Shown: positions 23,268-49,000 of the stretch, piece by piece | Layout: each line of letters opens with the position of its first letter | Numbering within the stretch: the stretch's first letter is position 1 | Source: Asterias amurensis | Taxonomy: Eukaryota; Echinodermata; Asteroidea; Forcipulatida; Asteriidae | Direction of reading: 5' to 3' | Assembly (NCBI RefSeq): GCF_032118995.1 | Contig: NC_092657.1 | Span: 2,787,891 to 2,851,890, forward strand | DNA: 64,000 nucleotides | Notes under the pieces: generated by a model | Seen by the model: the letters and a program-made list of their open reading frames with translations, nothing else | The model's database searches: none | What the model was told of the DNA's origin: nothing | Program-made: the position numbers and the translations under genes

Positions 23268-23285
<18 letters not shown>
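22760..23285 (-). repeat. ~105-bp minisatellite overlapping the CPSF3 stop codon
   Basis: About five units occur on the minus strand. Each contains ACTTCAATCGAACCCGG, ACAGAGCTGAGA, then ACAAGCACAGT and CGGTAAAACCTGTTTTGAG. The key segment recurs at about 23267, 23155, 23050, 22955 and 22845. The first unit is the end of the CPSF3 coding sequence: its last seven codons and stop are inside the repeat. The remaining units lie in the presumed 3' UTR. Confidence 0.85.
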
Positions 23286-36900
<13,615 letters not shown>

Positions 36901-37060
36901 TTTTATTGTCAATGCAAACCACGTGAAGCGCCCTCAAGGGGTAAAGATAAGACAACTCGACGGATGACCGACGGCTCTTTCTTGAATTCCAGCTCCATGG
37001 TTGAACACGCGTTAAAAGTCAAAGTGGGGGAGGAGGCGGGTACAGGCTGACCAGTGCTAT
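36901..37060 (-). promoter_or_regulatory. Presumed CPSF3 promoter and 5' UTR
   Basis: The stretch just upstream of the CPSF3 ATG has somewhat higher GC than the surroundings and no TATA box at a recognisable place, as expected for a housekeeping gene. The start site cannot be placed from sequence alone. Confidence 0.35.
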
Positions 37061-37189
37061 AGGCCTACGGTTGTCAGCTTTATTAAGCTTTTTTAGTATG
37101 ACAACCAAATTGGAAGTTGTTTTCCTGTGGATTTTTCAACTTAATTTCCTGCTTCTCATCCCGAAAGTATGTAGGCTTCCCCTCCATTT

Positions 37190-38045
37190 TTTCATGCACA
37201 AAACAAGTTTTCATTGCCACATCTGAGAGTTTAAATTTTGGGGGATGAAATAGAAAAACTTAAAATAATGTGGGCCTAATCTTTCCATAACCGCATAAAT
37301 TCAAAGTTAAATGGTTCCAACAATGTTTCAAACTTTCAACAGCTGCTGTAGCCTACTTTTCACCACAGGTTTGTGTCAAGAGTAGTACCAAACATAAACA
37401 AAGCAAGTTTGTATTGCCATAATCTGAGAGACGCCAGTAACGCTTCTCAGATTCAAACTTTAAGGGATGCAAGGGATCTTTCCATAACCACATAAATTCA
37501 AAGTGAAAAATTTTTCCAAAAAAATTGTTTTAAACTTTCAACAACTGTTGTACTTCTAACAAAGCAAGTTTTTTGGTTCCATAATCTGAGAGACGATACT
37601 GTCAGTATTGCATCTGAGATTCAAATTTTTGAGGATGAAAAACTTATATCCCTCAATAACCACACAAATTCAAAGTGAATATGTTTCCCCAAAAAATGTT
37701 TTAAACTTTCAACAGGTGCTGTCAACCAAGCAAGCTTTTGTTGCCACAATTTGAGAGGTTACTGTCAGCAATACTCCTCGTTTTAAACTTTTGGGGATGG
37801 AAAACTAGATACAACTTTAAAACAGCCGCTGTACTTTACAGAGCAAGCTTTTGTTGCCACAATCTGAGAGAGGCTACTGTCAGTAATGGTTCTCATTTTA
37901 AACTTTTGGGTGTGAAAAACTTATTTTCACCACATAAACTCAGAGTGAATGGTTCACAGAATGTTTTAAATTTGTCAACAGCTTTCTAACAAATCAATCT
38001 TTTTATTGCCAGTTAAGTTTAAAAGTAGTACCAAACGTAAACATT
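37190..38045. repeat. Degenerate ~115-200-bp tandem repeat
   Basis: Five to six diverged units share AAGCAAGTTTTTGTTGCCA, AATCTGAGAGA, CATAAATTCAAAGTGAA and GTTTTAAACTTTCAACAG. Unit length varies and no coding function is apparent. It lies just upstream of CPSF3. Confidence 0.75.
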
Positions 38046-38263
38046 TCTTAATTAACTTGTAGATAATTTCAGGTCTACAAATATTTTAGTTAAAATAAAT
38101 AAGTTGGCAGACATCAGTTTCTTTCTCCACGTATTTATTGTCAGACTACTACACATTTCAATTGAAAACAAATATTGTTTAGTTATCAAAGTTATCAAAT
38201 ACAATACTCTTTGGAAGTTTGAGCTAAAAAAGTAATAGCAAAAACATTTTATGCATAACATTT

Positions 38264-38644
38264 TTAAAGGCACTGTACATGTTTGGTAATTGTCAAAGAT
38301 CACCAGTGTTCTAACTTAGTGTATCCCATCATAACCATAAAATAAGAAGCCTGTGAAAATTCGGCTCAATCGGTCATCGAAGTTGCAAGAAAATGATGAA
38401 AGAAAAAACACCCTTGTTGGACGAATTTGTGTGCTTTCAGATAGGAATAAAAGACTTCTAGCTAGAAGTCTTTTATTATTTTAGTGAGAAAATACCTATT
38501 TCTCAAAAGCTATGTTACTTCAGAGGGAGTCATTTCCCGCAATGTTTTATACTACCAACAGCTCCACAATGCTCGTTACCAAGTCAGTTGTTAGGTTAAT
38601 AATATTTGTTTTGAGTAATTACCAAACGTGTACCTTCCCTTTAA
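38264..38644 (+). mobile_element. MITE family F1 (GTACACGTTTGG subfamily)
   Basis: A complete copy, TTAAAGGCACTGTACATG to CGTGTACCTTCCCTTTAA, with a central hairpin AAGACTTCTAGCTAGAAGTC. It matches the element at 23441. Confidence 0.85.
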
Positions 38645-39170
38645 CAATCATTGGTATCAAAAAGTTTACAAAATATTTGTAGAAATTAATGTTATGCACA
38701 AAATGTTTCTGACGAGACAGCAGATGCTACAAGTAAGCTTTACGTTAAGTCTATGCAAGGCATAATAATTGTATTGCTATGAATGCTCATAACAGAAATT
38801 AGGGTAGTAAAACATTAATTTGTTTAATCACACTTATAATAACAAGTTTCGTAAATAGTCAACTCTAAAAACACAAATACAACAATTAAGTCTCATAATT
38901 TTAACTAAAACATTTGTTGAGGGCTACTGGACAAAATTAATGTTTTTTTATGACCCTTTTCCATTATCATTTACTTCGCGGGCTAAAGAGTTGTTGGTGA
39001 CGAGGGTGGGTTGTTATTTGTAATGAAATAATTTTGAATTTGAACATTCTATTATAAACCAACCAAACTGGGCATGAGGCAAAAGCATGCCAATTTTCAA
39101 CAAATAAAGTGATGTAAGCACAGATCACTTCACTGACAATGGTATTGGATTTTGATAGATTCAACAAAAA
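38645..39170. other. Intergenic, nothing recognised
   Basis: AT-rich, no open frame or repeat of note. Confidence 0.45.
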
Positions 39171-39171
39171 C

Positions 39172-39670
39172 CTATACCTTATGCATTGACGTCATCCAAC
39201 CGCCATGTTTGAGGTACACAATGATAAACAATAGAAAGGCACAGACTTGTATGTAAGGCACACAGAACTGGCCAATGAGCAGTGACGTTTTTACCTCTAG
39301 GTGAGGGCGCCAAACTCAAATGACGTCATAATGCAAGAGGTCTATTGAGAAGCCAATAAATTTACTTAAAGTCTGTATCCGAATTAGTTCTGATGATGTG
39401 AAGCCTATATGGACCTTATGCATTAATGTCATCCCACTGCCATCTTGTTGAGGTTACTTATGATGAAACAACTGAAAGTGCACATCGTACGCAAGGCGCA
39501 CAGAACTGGCCAATGAGCAGAACCATTTTTACCTCTAGGTGAGGGCACCTAAGTGAGGGCAACTAGGTGAGGGCACCAAACTTACATGATGTCATAATGC
39601 ATAAGGTCTATTGTGAGACCAATAAATATATTCAAAGTCTCTATCCGAAATAGTTCTGATGGCGTGACGT
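39172..39670. repeat. Tandem duplication of a ~245-bp unit
   Basis: Two adjacent units share GGACCTTATGCATT / ACCTTATGCATTGACGTCAT starts, CAGAACTGGCCAATGAGCAG, TTTTTACCTCTAGGTGAGGG and GTCTATTGTGAGACCAATAA. The second contains a small internal triplication of AGGTGAGGGCA. Confidence 0.8.
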
Positions 39671-39699
39671 CACAGTTCACAATGCCAAAAACTGTCTGC

Positions 39700-40640
39700 G
39701 GCACCTGTAAGACAGCTGGGCATCAATACAGGTGTCTTGAACAGTTTACCTTGGAGCGGAGAGCAGTCCTTCAACTGGTAGCACACAGACCAAAAAGCAT
39801 TGGTTATCCCGCCGTCACTTGAACGGTTGAACATGTAGCATAGAGTCACTTTGCTAGACTTAACACTCTTTTCAGTTAGCTAGTTTAAAATAATAGCATT
39901 AGCATCCAGACTTCCCATAGACCGTTGAACTTGGAGCAGTCCTTCAGCTAGTGGAACATAGTCCAAAAAGCATTGATGAGCCTCGACATCGCGCCGTCAC
40001 TTAGACGATTGAGCATGTAGCGTAGAGTCAATTGACTAATAACCATGACTCGGTCCTTCTTGGGCTAGTGGTATAATAGTTAAATATCAGCTATACCTTC
40101 AGAATCCCAATGTCCTTTTAACAGTTGAACTTGAAGCAGAGAGTCTTCTGGTTAGACTTGATGCAGTCCTTCAGCTAGTGGCAGTCCAAAAAGCATTGAT
40201 GAGCCTCGACATCACGCCGTCACTTAGACGGTTGAGCTTGTAGCGTAGAGTCAATTGGCTAATAAACATGATTCAGTCCTTCTAGGACTAGTAGTATAAT
40301 AGTTCAATATCAGGTATACCTTCAAAATCCCAATGTCCCTTTAATAGTTGAACTTGAAGCAGAGAGTCTTCTGGCTAGACTTGATGCAGTCCTTCAGCTG
40401 GTGGAACACAGTCCAAAAAGCATTCATGAGCCTCCCCGTCGCGCCGTCACTTAGACGGTTGAGCTTGTAGCGTAGAGTCAATGGCTAATAACCATGACTC
40501 AGTCCTTCTTGGGCTAGTAGTATAATAGTTCAATATCAGGTATACCTTCAAAATCCCAATGTCCCTTTAACAGTTGAACTTGAAGCAGATAGTCTTCTGG
40601 CTAGACTTGATGCAGTCTGTTTCAGCAGATGGCACAGAGT
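39700..40640. repeat. ~225-bp tandem repeat, four to five units
   Basis: Units contain GCAGTCCTTCAGCTAGTGG, AAAAAGCATTGATGAGCC, CGCCGTCACTTAGACGGTTG and ATCAGGTATACCTTCAAAAT. The central units are nearly identical and the first is diverged. Confidence 0.85.
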
Positions 40641-41168
40641 CCAAGAAGGTTTGATAAGCCTCATGAATCAAGTACATGTCATCTCCAGCGTCCCATCTCC
40701 TGTGAGAATAAAGAATATTCAAAGATTAATTTGGATAATCAAAAAATAATTAGTTGTTCTGAGGAAAAGTTAAGTCTAATTGCTACATGGGAAAGTAAAC
40801 TCCTCCAGCTCCATTCAACAACTCAGAATGCAGACACATCATGCACCCCCCAGTTTTGTTCTCATTTCCATGTTTCTCTTCGAAATAATTTTCTTGACTT
40901 CAAGTCTAGTTTTCCACCAGATTGGTATGTTTTTTTGCAAACCACAGGATGCGAGTTGATGTATTGTTTCAAATCGATGTTTTTTAAACTTTCAATGGTG
41001 CTTCTGTTCTACAACATGAACTTCTCCACCAAATTTGTTTGATGAATTGTCTCCTCAAAGAATAGCTTTGCAATGGGTTGTTGTTTAAACTTACCAGGTG
41101 GTCTGTTGTTGGTTGCACACTCCTCCAATGATGTTCATCAAAATAGGTACACTTGCAGTCACCACTCT
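40641..41168. other. Unassigned segment with a 137-codon open frame
   Basis: A plus-strand frame (40629-41042) is open for 137 codons, but its start lies in the tandem repeat and its composition and sequence suggest no known protein. I do not call it a gene. Confidence 0.3.
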
Positions 41169-41169
41169 C

Positions 41170-42060
41170 CATTGTTGCCCTCCATTATTGGTCACCACTC
41201 CCCTTATCCTTCATAAATGTTCATAGTTCAGTTGTAGTCACCACTCTCTGTTGCCCTCCAATATTGTTTGCCCTCCAATATTGGTCACCACTCCCTTTAT
41301 CCTTCAACAATGTTCATAGTTTAGTTGTAGTTGCCACTCCCTGTACCCTCCAACAATGTTCAAGGTTCGGTTGTAGTCACCACTCTCTGTTGCCCTCCAA
41401 TATTAGTCACCACACCCTTTATCCTTCAACAATGTTCATAGTTTAGTTGTAGTTGCCACTCCCTGTACCCTCCAACAATGTTCATGGTTCGGTTGTAGTC
41501 ACCACTCTCTGTTGCCCTCCAATATTGGTCACCACACCCTTTATCCTTCAACAATGTTCATAGTTTAGTTGTAGTCGCCACTCCCTATACCCTCCAACAA
41601 TGTTCATGGTTCGGTTGTAGTCACCACTCTCTGTTGCCCTCCAATATTAGTCACCACACCCTTTATCCTTCAACAATGTTCATAGTTTAGTTGTAGTCGC
41701 CACTCCCTATACCCTCCAACAATGTTCATGGTTCGGTTGTAGTCACCACTCTCTGTTGCCCTCCAATATTAGTCACCACACCCTTTATCCTTCAACAATG
41801 TTCATAGTTCAGTTGTAGTCGCCACTCCCTGTACCCTCCAACAATGTTCACAGTTCAGTTGTAGCCACCACTATCTATTGCCCTCCAATATTGTTTATGG
41901 TTCAGCTGTAGTCACCAGTCCCTGTGTTGCCCTCCAATATTGTTCATAGTTTTGTTGTATAGTTACAACTACTCCCTGTACCCTCCAACAATGTTCACAG
42001 TTCGGTTGTAGTCACTGTATCACTCATTCCATGCTCATCCAAACAGGTTCGGTTGTAGTC
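41170..42060. repeat. 122-bp minisatellite
   Basis: Consecutive GGTTCGGTTGTAGTCACCAC motifs fall at 41364, 41486, 41608 and 41730, exactly 122 bp apart. Each unit also holds TTGCCCTCCAATATTAGTCA and TTTATCCTTCAACAATG. The unit is internally a diverged dimer (the half starting ATGTTCATAGTTTAGTTGTA). The outer copies are degraded. Confidence 0.9.
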
Positions 42061-42565
42061 ACCACTCAACAGGTAAATTGCTGAAATGAGAGAAAGATTA
42101 TTAGACACAGACAAATCCATCTCTAAAAGCAAAATATTACCAAAAAGAACTCATGTGAACTGACATGTTTCCATAGAACTGAAGATTTTTTTCCGAACAT
42201 CCATTTGGGATTAAGAAGCTTTTTAACTAATGAATTATTTTGGGCTGTAAATATCAATCAACCAAAAAAGTGGATGGAAATGGATGTTCTGACCAAATCC
42301 TCAGTTTTATGGAACGATTTGAGTTCTCATGAGATCACTTTAATAATAATTGCTGTTCTCTATGAATTTACATATCTTTATGATTGCAAGAAGAAGTGAC
42401 TGTGAGTGGTGTCAGGATGGATTTAATTTGTTTGTTTTGTACAAACAAATGCTTGCTGCTGTAGATTCTCAAAATACTAGGGTTTTAATTGCTGGTTACT
42501 TATTAAGAGATTTGTTGCAGATGTTCTTATGCATGAGTTATCGAAAAACTATTGTTTAGATTTGT

Positions 42566-42681
42566 TCACGATCCTCCAAACTTCTTGTTCAAGATGTTGT
42601 CCAGTTTAGAAGATAGCTTCTTCATCAGCAACTCACTTCCAACCAGATACATTACCACATCCTTTGCAAGACCCCAGTCCC
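42566..42681 (-). CDS. Possible terminal coding exon of an unidentified gene
   Basis: After an acceptor-like TATACTTGCAG the minus strand reads DWGLAKDVVMYLVGSELLMK, then KLSSKLDNILNKKFGGS and a TGA. The basic, helix-like ending looks like a real protein C terminus, but I do not recognise the family. No upstream exon could be linked to it. It may be a relic. Confidence 0.3.
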
Positions 42682-43054
42682 TGCAAGTATAGCCATCACC
42701 TCAGCTGAGATTCAGCACATGTTCATCATCTTCAATCTGACGCCATCTGCATTTTGGAACGAAAACTTACAACTAAAAAGATTAGCATTTTGTGATCACA
42801 TCAATTGGCCAAAGTCAGTTCTCCAAATACATTACCTGAGACACCTCAAATACTTTACCAAAACCACAAGCCATTTTGAGATGTGGTGGACACGCACTCA
42901 AGTGATACTATTAGGTTTGGGTAAATTTGTCTGTATACACCCAAACCAAACAGTGCACCCATAAGTGTCTGCCAAACCTCAGAAAGGCTTACGTCATCTA
43001 CAGTGACCTTATTGTGACCTCAAATTAGAGACATAATGGAGGTTTCAGATAGTG

Positions 43055-43470
43055 TCTTCTGTTCAATTTCTGCACTTACAAAACACCTGCCAGAACATCT
43101 ACTTCAGGGAAACTCTGTGGACAAAAGACAAAAATAGAGGCTGTTATTTGGGCTGCAACAAAAGGAATTACCCTCTTAGTGTAAATGAGTGAAAAAACAC
43201 TTCATACCACTCTTGCAAAGAGCCATATGGAGAACAACTCTTTTTAAAGTGAAAGACGGGTACTGCTCAATTTCTACACTTCAACTTACAAACGCCTGCC
43301 AGAACATCTACTTCAGGGAAACTCTGTGGACAAAAGACAAAAATAGAGGCTGTTATTTAAAGTTGCAACAAAAGGGAATACTCTCTTACTGTTAAAGAGT
43401 AAAAACCACTTGTTTTGTCCGCCATACCACTCTTGCAAAGAGCCATATGGCGGACAACTCTTTTTTAGAG
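43055..43470. repeat. Tandem duplication of a ~208-bp unit
   Basis: Two units share GCCAGAACATCTACTTCAGG, AAAAATAGAGGCTGTTATTT and CTCTTGCAAAGAGCCATATG. The motif TTTCACTCTTTTA recurs just downstream (43500-43615). Confidence 0.8.
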
Positions 43471-43619
43471 TGAAAGACAGGTTCATTTAACTCGATTTAG
43501 AGTGAAGTTTGTTCCAATTTCACTCAAAAAGAGTGATACAGGTTGATTTTCACTCTTAAAAGAGCGAAACTGACACCACTCGTGACATTTTCACTCTTTT
43601 ACATTAAGAGAGTAGAACC

Positions 43620-44130
43620 TGCAAGAAAAGCGATTAGAGCTGTGGAGGGAAGATGCAAAGAAAATGGGTTATTGACCTTTCACCTTGACCTTTCACCTTT
43701 ACCCAGGCACTTTTACCTGACTATACTTAACCTGTTATACTTAACCATTTCTGCAAACATCGACCTCACTTGGCTCCAGTCATTCATCATGGACATCAAA
43801 GGGAGAGTCTTCATCATCCAGTCAAGTGCGGCATTTGCTGATGACGGCAGAGTTCTTAGTCTTGGTTCAAGGCATTATATTTTTGGGTGATTTTTTAAGG
43901 ACTTGTTTTCACTGCCCTTATAATGTGAAGGTACATGCATTGTATCAACTCACAATTAGAGAAATTGAGCATCTTGAATCAAGACTAAAGGACATGCCAG
44001 TCACAGCTTATACATTTACCCATGCCAGTCAAACCTGCTGTGGGGAGTAAGGGGGTTAGTCTTTATACTCTCTAGGCTTAGCTAAATACTCTAGGCCTTT
44101 CTGTCTTACCACCTGTACTTACCTAGGCAC
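43620..44130. other. Unassigned sequence with short open frames
   Basis: Short open frames occur on both strands (for example a minus-strand stretch reading WMMKTLPLMSMMNDWSQVRS). None is bounded by convincing signals or resembles a known protein. Confidence 0.3.
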
Positions 44131-44137
44131 CTGGGGG

Positions 44138-44252
44138 ACGACTTCACAAAGAGCCAAGATTAGTAAAATGTGATGTCACAATACAAACCACTATGGTGAT
44201 ACTGACAATTTGTCTTACAATGGATTTTATTGCTTTGTGAAATCGACCCCAG
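44138..44252. mobile_element. MITE family F7
   Basis: GGGACGACTTCACAAAGAGC at the left and GCTTTGTGAAATCGACCCC at the right are inverse ends of a 115-bp element. Confidence 0.75.
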
Positions 44253-45440
44253 ATGTCTTCTCTGTGGATGAGCTGCTCTCTTTCTTCTCTTCTCTCCCCA
44301 TGGTCTTCTCTGGTCTTCTCCATTTTTTTCTTCTTTTCTTATCATCTCCTTCTTGATTTTTCTTTTTCCGACGATAGATTTTTTCGCAGCGCTCTCAAAT
44401 ATGTTGATTAGGGAAGCTGTGCTCTAATTGCCGCTTTAAAGCCTTAAATATAGAAGTGTTTATTATTTTTTTTTGTAGCAGCTATAATCTATGCTTGTTT
44501 AATGTGTGCCCCCCATTAAAAAACAAATAAATAAATAAAGAAACAAAGAAATAAAAAGATTCATTTTATTTGATTTTTGATCAAAATGATCAAAGCTATA
44601 TTGTTTCTTTGTGTAATTATTTTTTTAGTTTTCAAAGACCTGGTGTATTTCTACCTCGGTTGAAAATGTCTATTATTCAAAATTAACGTAATGCTGATAT
44701 TGGGGAAATGTAAATATTAATTTAATAGGTCTAAATTATTTATTTATCACTCCCCCAAACCAAACATTAATCATCAAATGAATGGTCATTAGACAGTATT
44801 GACACCAATTTAAAGTTTTAAATTACTGAATGAAGTTAAATTACTGGACACAGTAACATTTTGTTTATTCTTCTTCTGTGAACATTATGCTCTTAGAAAT
44901 ATAAAATTACGACAATTATTGAATGATCATGACAACTGACGATGTGAAGTACCAACCTAGCCAGAAATTTCCAGTAAGACCAGTCTCCTATTTAGAAATA
45001 AAGCATCATTGGCTTCGACCAATATGCATCTCAAGAAATATGCCAGAAAAAGAAGATGCCATGAGTTCATCTCGGAAACTAATGCAAGCAAGGACAACGT
45101 CAACAAGGTCGCAGAACATTGGGGGCGGGGGCAGTACAGTGGGGTGGGACTCTGCAAGAGAACGGGTTAGATCTCCTCTTACCGTTCGCAGACTTCACAC
45201 TCTTGCAGACCCTGCGCCTTTTAGGTCAACTCGCGTTATCCGACCTCCACAAATAGCACTCAATCTTTCAATAATCAAATTTTGTTTTGTTCTTTTTAAC
45301 AGGATTGTATTGTTAAAATTTTGACCATCAGTTTTTCAATGATAGTTTAGATCAAAATTGAGATAAATTCAAACTTATCAAAAAAGTGAATCGCGAAAGC
45401 AAACTTGGAAAGTGGAGGCCGGATGAACAGCAAAGTTCTC
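44253..45440. other. Intergenic, no gene called
   Basis: A 133-codon plus-strand frame (44923-45324) shows no recognisable domain and no supporting signals. The rest is AT-rich. Confidence 0.4.
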
Positions 45441-45449
45441 CTTACCTTA

Positions 45450-46075
45450 GTCCATTGGTGAAACTCCGTTGTACGTCCACATCACATTCCATAGACAACA
45501 GGCATCTGGTCAACTCTAAAACAAATATCAAAAAAAGGGGAAAAATGAAATAAAGTCGACCAAATCAAAGCGACGAATCTCAAAAGCAGACATCAAAAGG
45601 TTTGTGTGCTCATGCACGACAGAAAAAGACAGAAATGGCGACACACTAATTACAAAGCTTCCCTTCAAATGTTACTCGGCGAGGTGCTTTAGGTTTCGAG
45701 AAATTAGTAAAACAATAACAAATAATTTTTGACTTGGTGAGACAAACATTATTTATGCAGCTCTGATGAAAACATTCCTCTGCAATTTACAATATTTTTT
45801 CTTAAAAAAAAAAATAATGAAGCTGAAACTTCTACAGGTAAATTATATCACATCCATCTTCATTCACAGTGAGTAGTGAATCATGTCATGGCCTAGATTG
45901 GATCTACAAAAGATATCACAACCCATTAAAAAAGTGGAGCTCAGATATACTGCAAAGTTGTATTTACCTTTGTCCATTTGACGACTTTCAATGGACGACC
46001 AGATATCCACATATCCATAGATCTTCAACTGCCATCTGATGTCAGTCCCATCAAGGTATCTTGAAGTTTGGCTGG
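45450..46075 (-). other. Two exon-like segments with related sequence
   Basis: Minus-strand segments at ~45517-45450 and ~46071-45967 each start after an AG and end at an AAG|GTAA donor. Their 3' halves are alike (GTGGATATCTGGTCGTCCAT versus a GTGGACGTACAACGGAG form; both end ...AATGGAC-AAG). They could be duplicated exons of a non-coding or unrecognised transcript. The longer one has an open frame (TDIRWQLKIYGYVDIWSSIE) with no known homologue that I recall. Confidence 0.3.
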
Positions 46076-46463
46076 ACAATAAACAAATATTACTGTTGTT
46101 ATTAATTATATCACCACTGTTATATTCATAACTTCTGTCTTTGTTCTTTCTACCTGTCTATCTTGTTTTTGCTTATGGTGTTTGTCTGCCCATTAGGCAT
46201 CTTTCCACAAGCATGGGCTTCTAGATGATGCCTCCAAACTTATAACACAGTTATCTGCTTTTGTGAAATATGCTTCCCTATTGGTTCTACTTCTTTGTTA
46301 TTAATACTTTGGCTTTGTACTGTTTGGCATTGTATTCAGTATGAAAATGAATTGAATTTGAATAGAAATTTTGAATTTGAATAGAAATGACACTTAGAGC
46401 TGGAATTAGTGGTGGAGAGTGGGATAAAGATCCAAATCTTAGCGCCTGCAATGGGAGACTTTG

Positions 46464-46590
46464 GAACGCTAGGTGGCAGCAGACTTACCAGGTACAGCTC
46501 CATTGTTTTAAAAATAGTTCTGAGCATGCACACAATACCAAGAACAATGGATTTTAACAGGTAAGTGTGCTTGCTGCCACCAAGCGAAAA
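46464..46590. mobile_element. MITE family F8 (GAACGCTAGGTGGCAGCAG)
   Basis: GGAACGCTAGGTGGCAGCAG at the left and TGCTGCCACCAAGCG at the right are the inverted ends, with TTCTGAGCATGC inside. A larger copy with an insertion lies at 55772-56060. Confidence 0.75.
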
Positions 46591-46974
46591 AAAGTCAACC
46601 ATTTAAAATGTTATGTCTCCTGATTATCTGATGGCTTGGGGAAAGTTACCTCGTGAAAGAGAGTCCGCTGCTGATCACCAAGTCGATCCCGTCTCAGTCC
46701 AAGTTACAGCTGTCTACTATGTCACTCATCATCCCATTATTCTGATGTTTTGTAGGTACAAATTTTAGTTGCCTAGGTCGCTCCCCATCTCTGACTGGAG
46801 AAAAAACAAGAAATAAAATAAACATCAATTATACAGTTAAGAAGATTTTCATTATAAACCACAAGGGAAACTGACTCAGTAAGTTTAAAAATAATTCTGG
46901 GATTGAACAAAGAATTGACTAGAGTGGGACTCGTACCAACTACCTCCGGATAAATGTGACTGGTGATTCTGTTT

Positions 46975-47030
46975 TCATAAAGGACAAAAATTTCATGCTA
47001 AGCAAATTTTTGTGCTTAGCAGCTCTACAA
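46975..47030. mobile_element. MITE family F6 fragment
   Basis: Only the right end is present (TTTCATGCTAAGCAAATTTT then GTGCTTAGCAGCTCTA). Confidence 0.55.
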
Positions 47031-47094
47031 TTAAAACATGTTACGCCCCCGTGCTCAGAGCCCTCGTGTCATCTTCCCTTAAAATGAACAGACA

Positions 47095-47370
47095 TGCACA
47101 AATAAATGGTTTGATACATTAAATAGCCCACTAAATTATGACTTTGCAACATTGGCCCTTAATGTATACCACTGGTGGTTTTGGCTGAATAATTATGAAT
47201 TAAAAATTAAAAACCGCGCACAGAGCCTTGTCTTATTATTCCAATAAATAATTGTAAAATGATAGGTTTGAAACATTAAATAGCCCTCTGAAATTGTTTC
47301 TTTTTCACCTTGGCCCCTGGTGAAAATATTTGTTAATGCCACCGATTGTTTTAGCTGAATAATTGTAGCT
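47095..47370. repeat. Diverged tandem duplication (~140 bp)
   Basis: Two adjacent units share ACATTAAATAGCCC, a CTTGGCCC/CATTGGCCC box and TTTTAGCTGAATAATT. Confidence 0.6.
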
Positions 47371-47463
47371 CCCCTGGACCCAAGCCTTACCTCAATTTAC
47401 AACAAGGTTTCGTCGGCTGGAGCGATGTGTTCGGCTTTGGTCGTCCAGTTTTTGCCATGCAGT

Positions 47464-47790
47464 TTAAGGCCATAAAACGTGTTCTGTTCGGCCACTCAAA
47501 AGCTCAACACCGAACTTCAAATTTGCTTTATAGTCTGTAGTCAGAACTAGGCAACTTGGTTGATTTTCACCATACATAGTAGAAGGTTCAAACGGCACAT
47601 AAGTCTTAAATATACTGCAGTTTTGGGTGAAAACGTGTGGTCCATTCCAACGTTGCAACATGCGGTCATGATGTTCGATATAGCACAAAGGTCCAAGCCA
47701 GAAAGATTCGCCACAACGAGTGCTCGAAAACAGAAAACTCCGGATTTACTTAACAATGAAGGACTTGACAAAAAGGCAACCTTCCCTACT
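47464..47790 (-). other. Unidentified open frame
   Basis: A minus-strand frame of 74 codons (47688-47464) reads GENQPSCLVLTTDYKANLKF and similar. It is cysteine-poor, without signal peptide or known domain. It could be a relic exon or chance. Confidence 0.2.
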
Positions 47791-47949
47791 TCATCCAAAT
47801 TGGAGGAATATAATGAATGAACTTACTGAGTATAAGATCTTGTATGGCTGATGCAATGTTTCTGGAGCATGAACAAAGGCAGTGAAGTAGGGCGTCGATA
47901 TGCAGGAATGTAGCAACAACTCAGAATGATTTCTTTTGGCACGTTGTTT

Positions 47950-49000
47950 CTAAGCATGAGGTTTGGGGAGCCACCCCTAGGTTATTTCCGTCAGTCTTGG
48001 GGGGTTTTATTTATGATATTATTTATTAATTAAAAAAAATTCTTGGGGGAGGGCAGCATGGCCTCGTCTATAGGTCTTGCAATTTTTTCCCGTCGTATTT
48101 TGACTTTGCGCCGCTAATGTTTTACATTTTTACCGCATATTCAACACGGTTTTTATTTGGGAGTGGCATTTTTTGTCTGTTGCATGACAGGTTTCCCGCC
48201 CTCGAGGTTCGGGGAGCCACTCCTAGGTTTTTTCCATCGAATTGCGCCATATTGATGGTTTTAATCTTAAATTTTATTACTAAATTTACTTCTTTTTTTT
48301 TTCTTGGGGGAGGGGGGCATGACCTTATCTTTACCTGTGGCATTTTTTCCATCGTATTTTTTGTTTGCGTCGCAACTGTTTTTACAATTTTACCGCATTT
48401 TCTACATCGTTTTCATTTGGGCGTGACATTTTTTTTCTGTCGTCTGCTTACTTCGGGTTTCCCGCCCCCTTGAAGAGACGCAAGAACCAAGGTGCTTTTC
48501 TGGCATGTTTTTTTTGTGAGCACGAGGTTCGGGGAGCCAGCCCTAGGTTTTCCCGTCAAATTGCACCTGAATCTGGTGATTTTTTTTTTTCGTAGATTCT
48601 ATTGATAAATTTTTTTTCTTCTTCTTCTTGGGGATAGGGAGCATGAACTTGTCTTTAAGTTTGGTATTATTTCCATTGCTTAAAGTCGCAACTCTTTTAA
48701 CTTTTTACCGCATTTTCTACACCGTTTTTATTTGGGAGTGACATTTTTCTGTTTCGTGTTTACAACTGGTTTCCCGCCCCATTGAGAGAGCACGAGGTGT
48801 GGGGAGCCACCCCTAGGTCTTTGCTTTCGAATTGTGCCGTTTGGTTTTTTTTTTCTTCATTTAATTGTATATATTATTTTGTTTTCTTTCCTTTGGGGCA
48901 TGACCTTGTCTTTGTGGTATTTTATGCCATCGTAAATTTACTTTGCGTCGCAACTTTGTAACAAACTTTATTGGGGAGTGGCACTTTTTATGTCCAACGT
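47950..49000. repeat. ~270-bp degenerate tandem repeat, four units
   Basis: Units begin with GAGGTTCGGGGAGCCACCCC-type motifs near 47952, 48205, 48522 and 48793. They also share TTTCCATCGTATTTT, TTTTACCGCATTTTCTACA and GGTTTCCCGCCCC. Confidence 0.8.

Noticed and set aside
40629-41042. 137-codon open frame as a gene
   Set aside because: It starts within a tandem repeat, shows no domain or signal peptide, and has no conserved features.
41170-42060. CRISPR-like array
   Set aside because: Whole 122-bp units are repeated with no unique spacers, in a eukaryotic genome.
44923-45324. 133-codon open frame as a gene
   Set aside because: No recognised domain, no supporting splice or poly-A signals, AT-rich surroundings.
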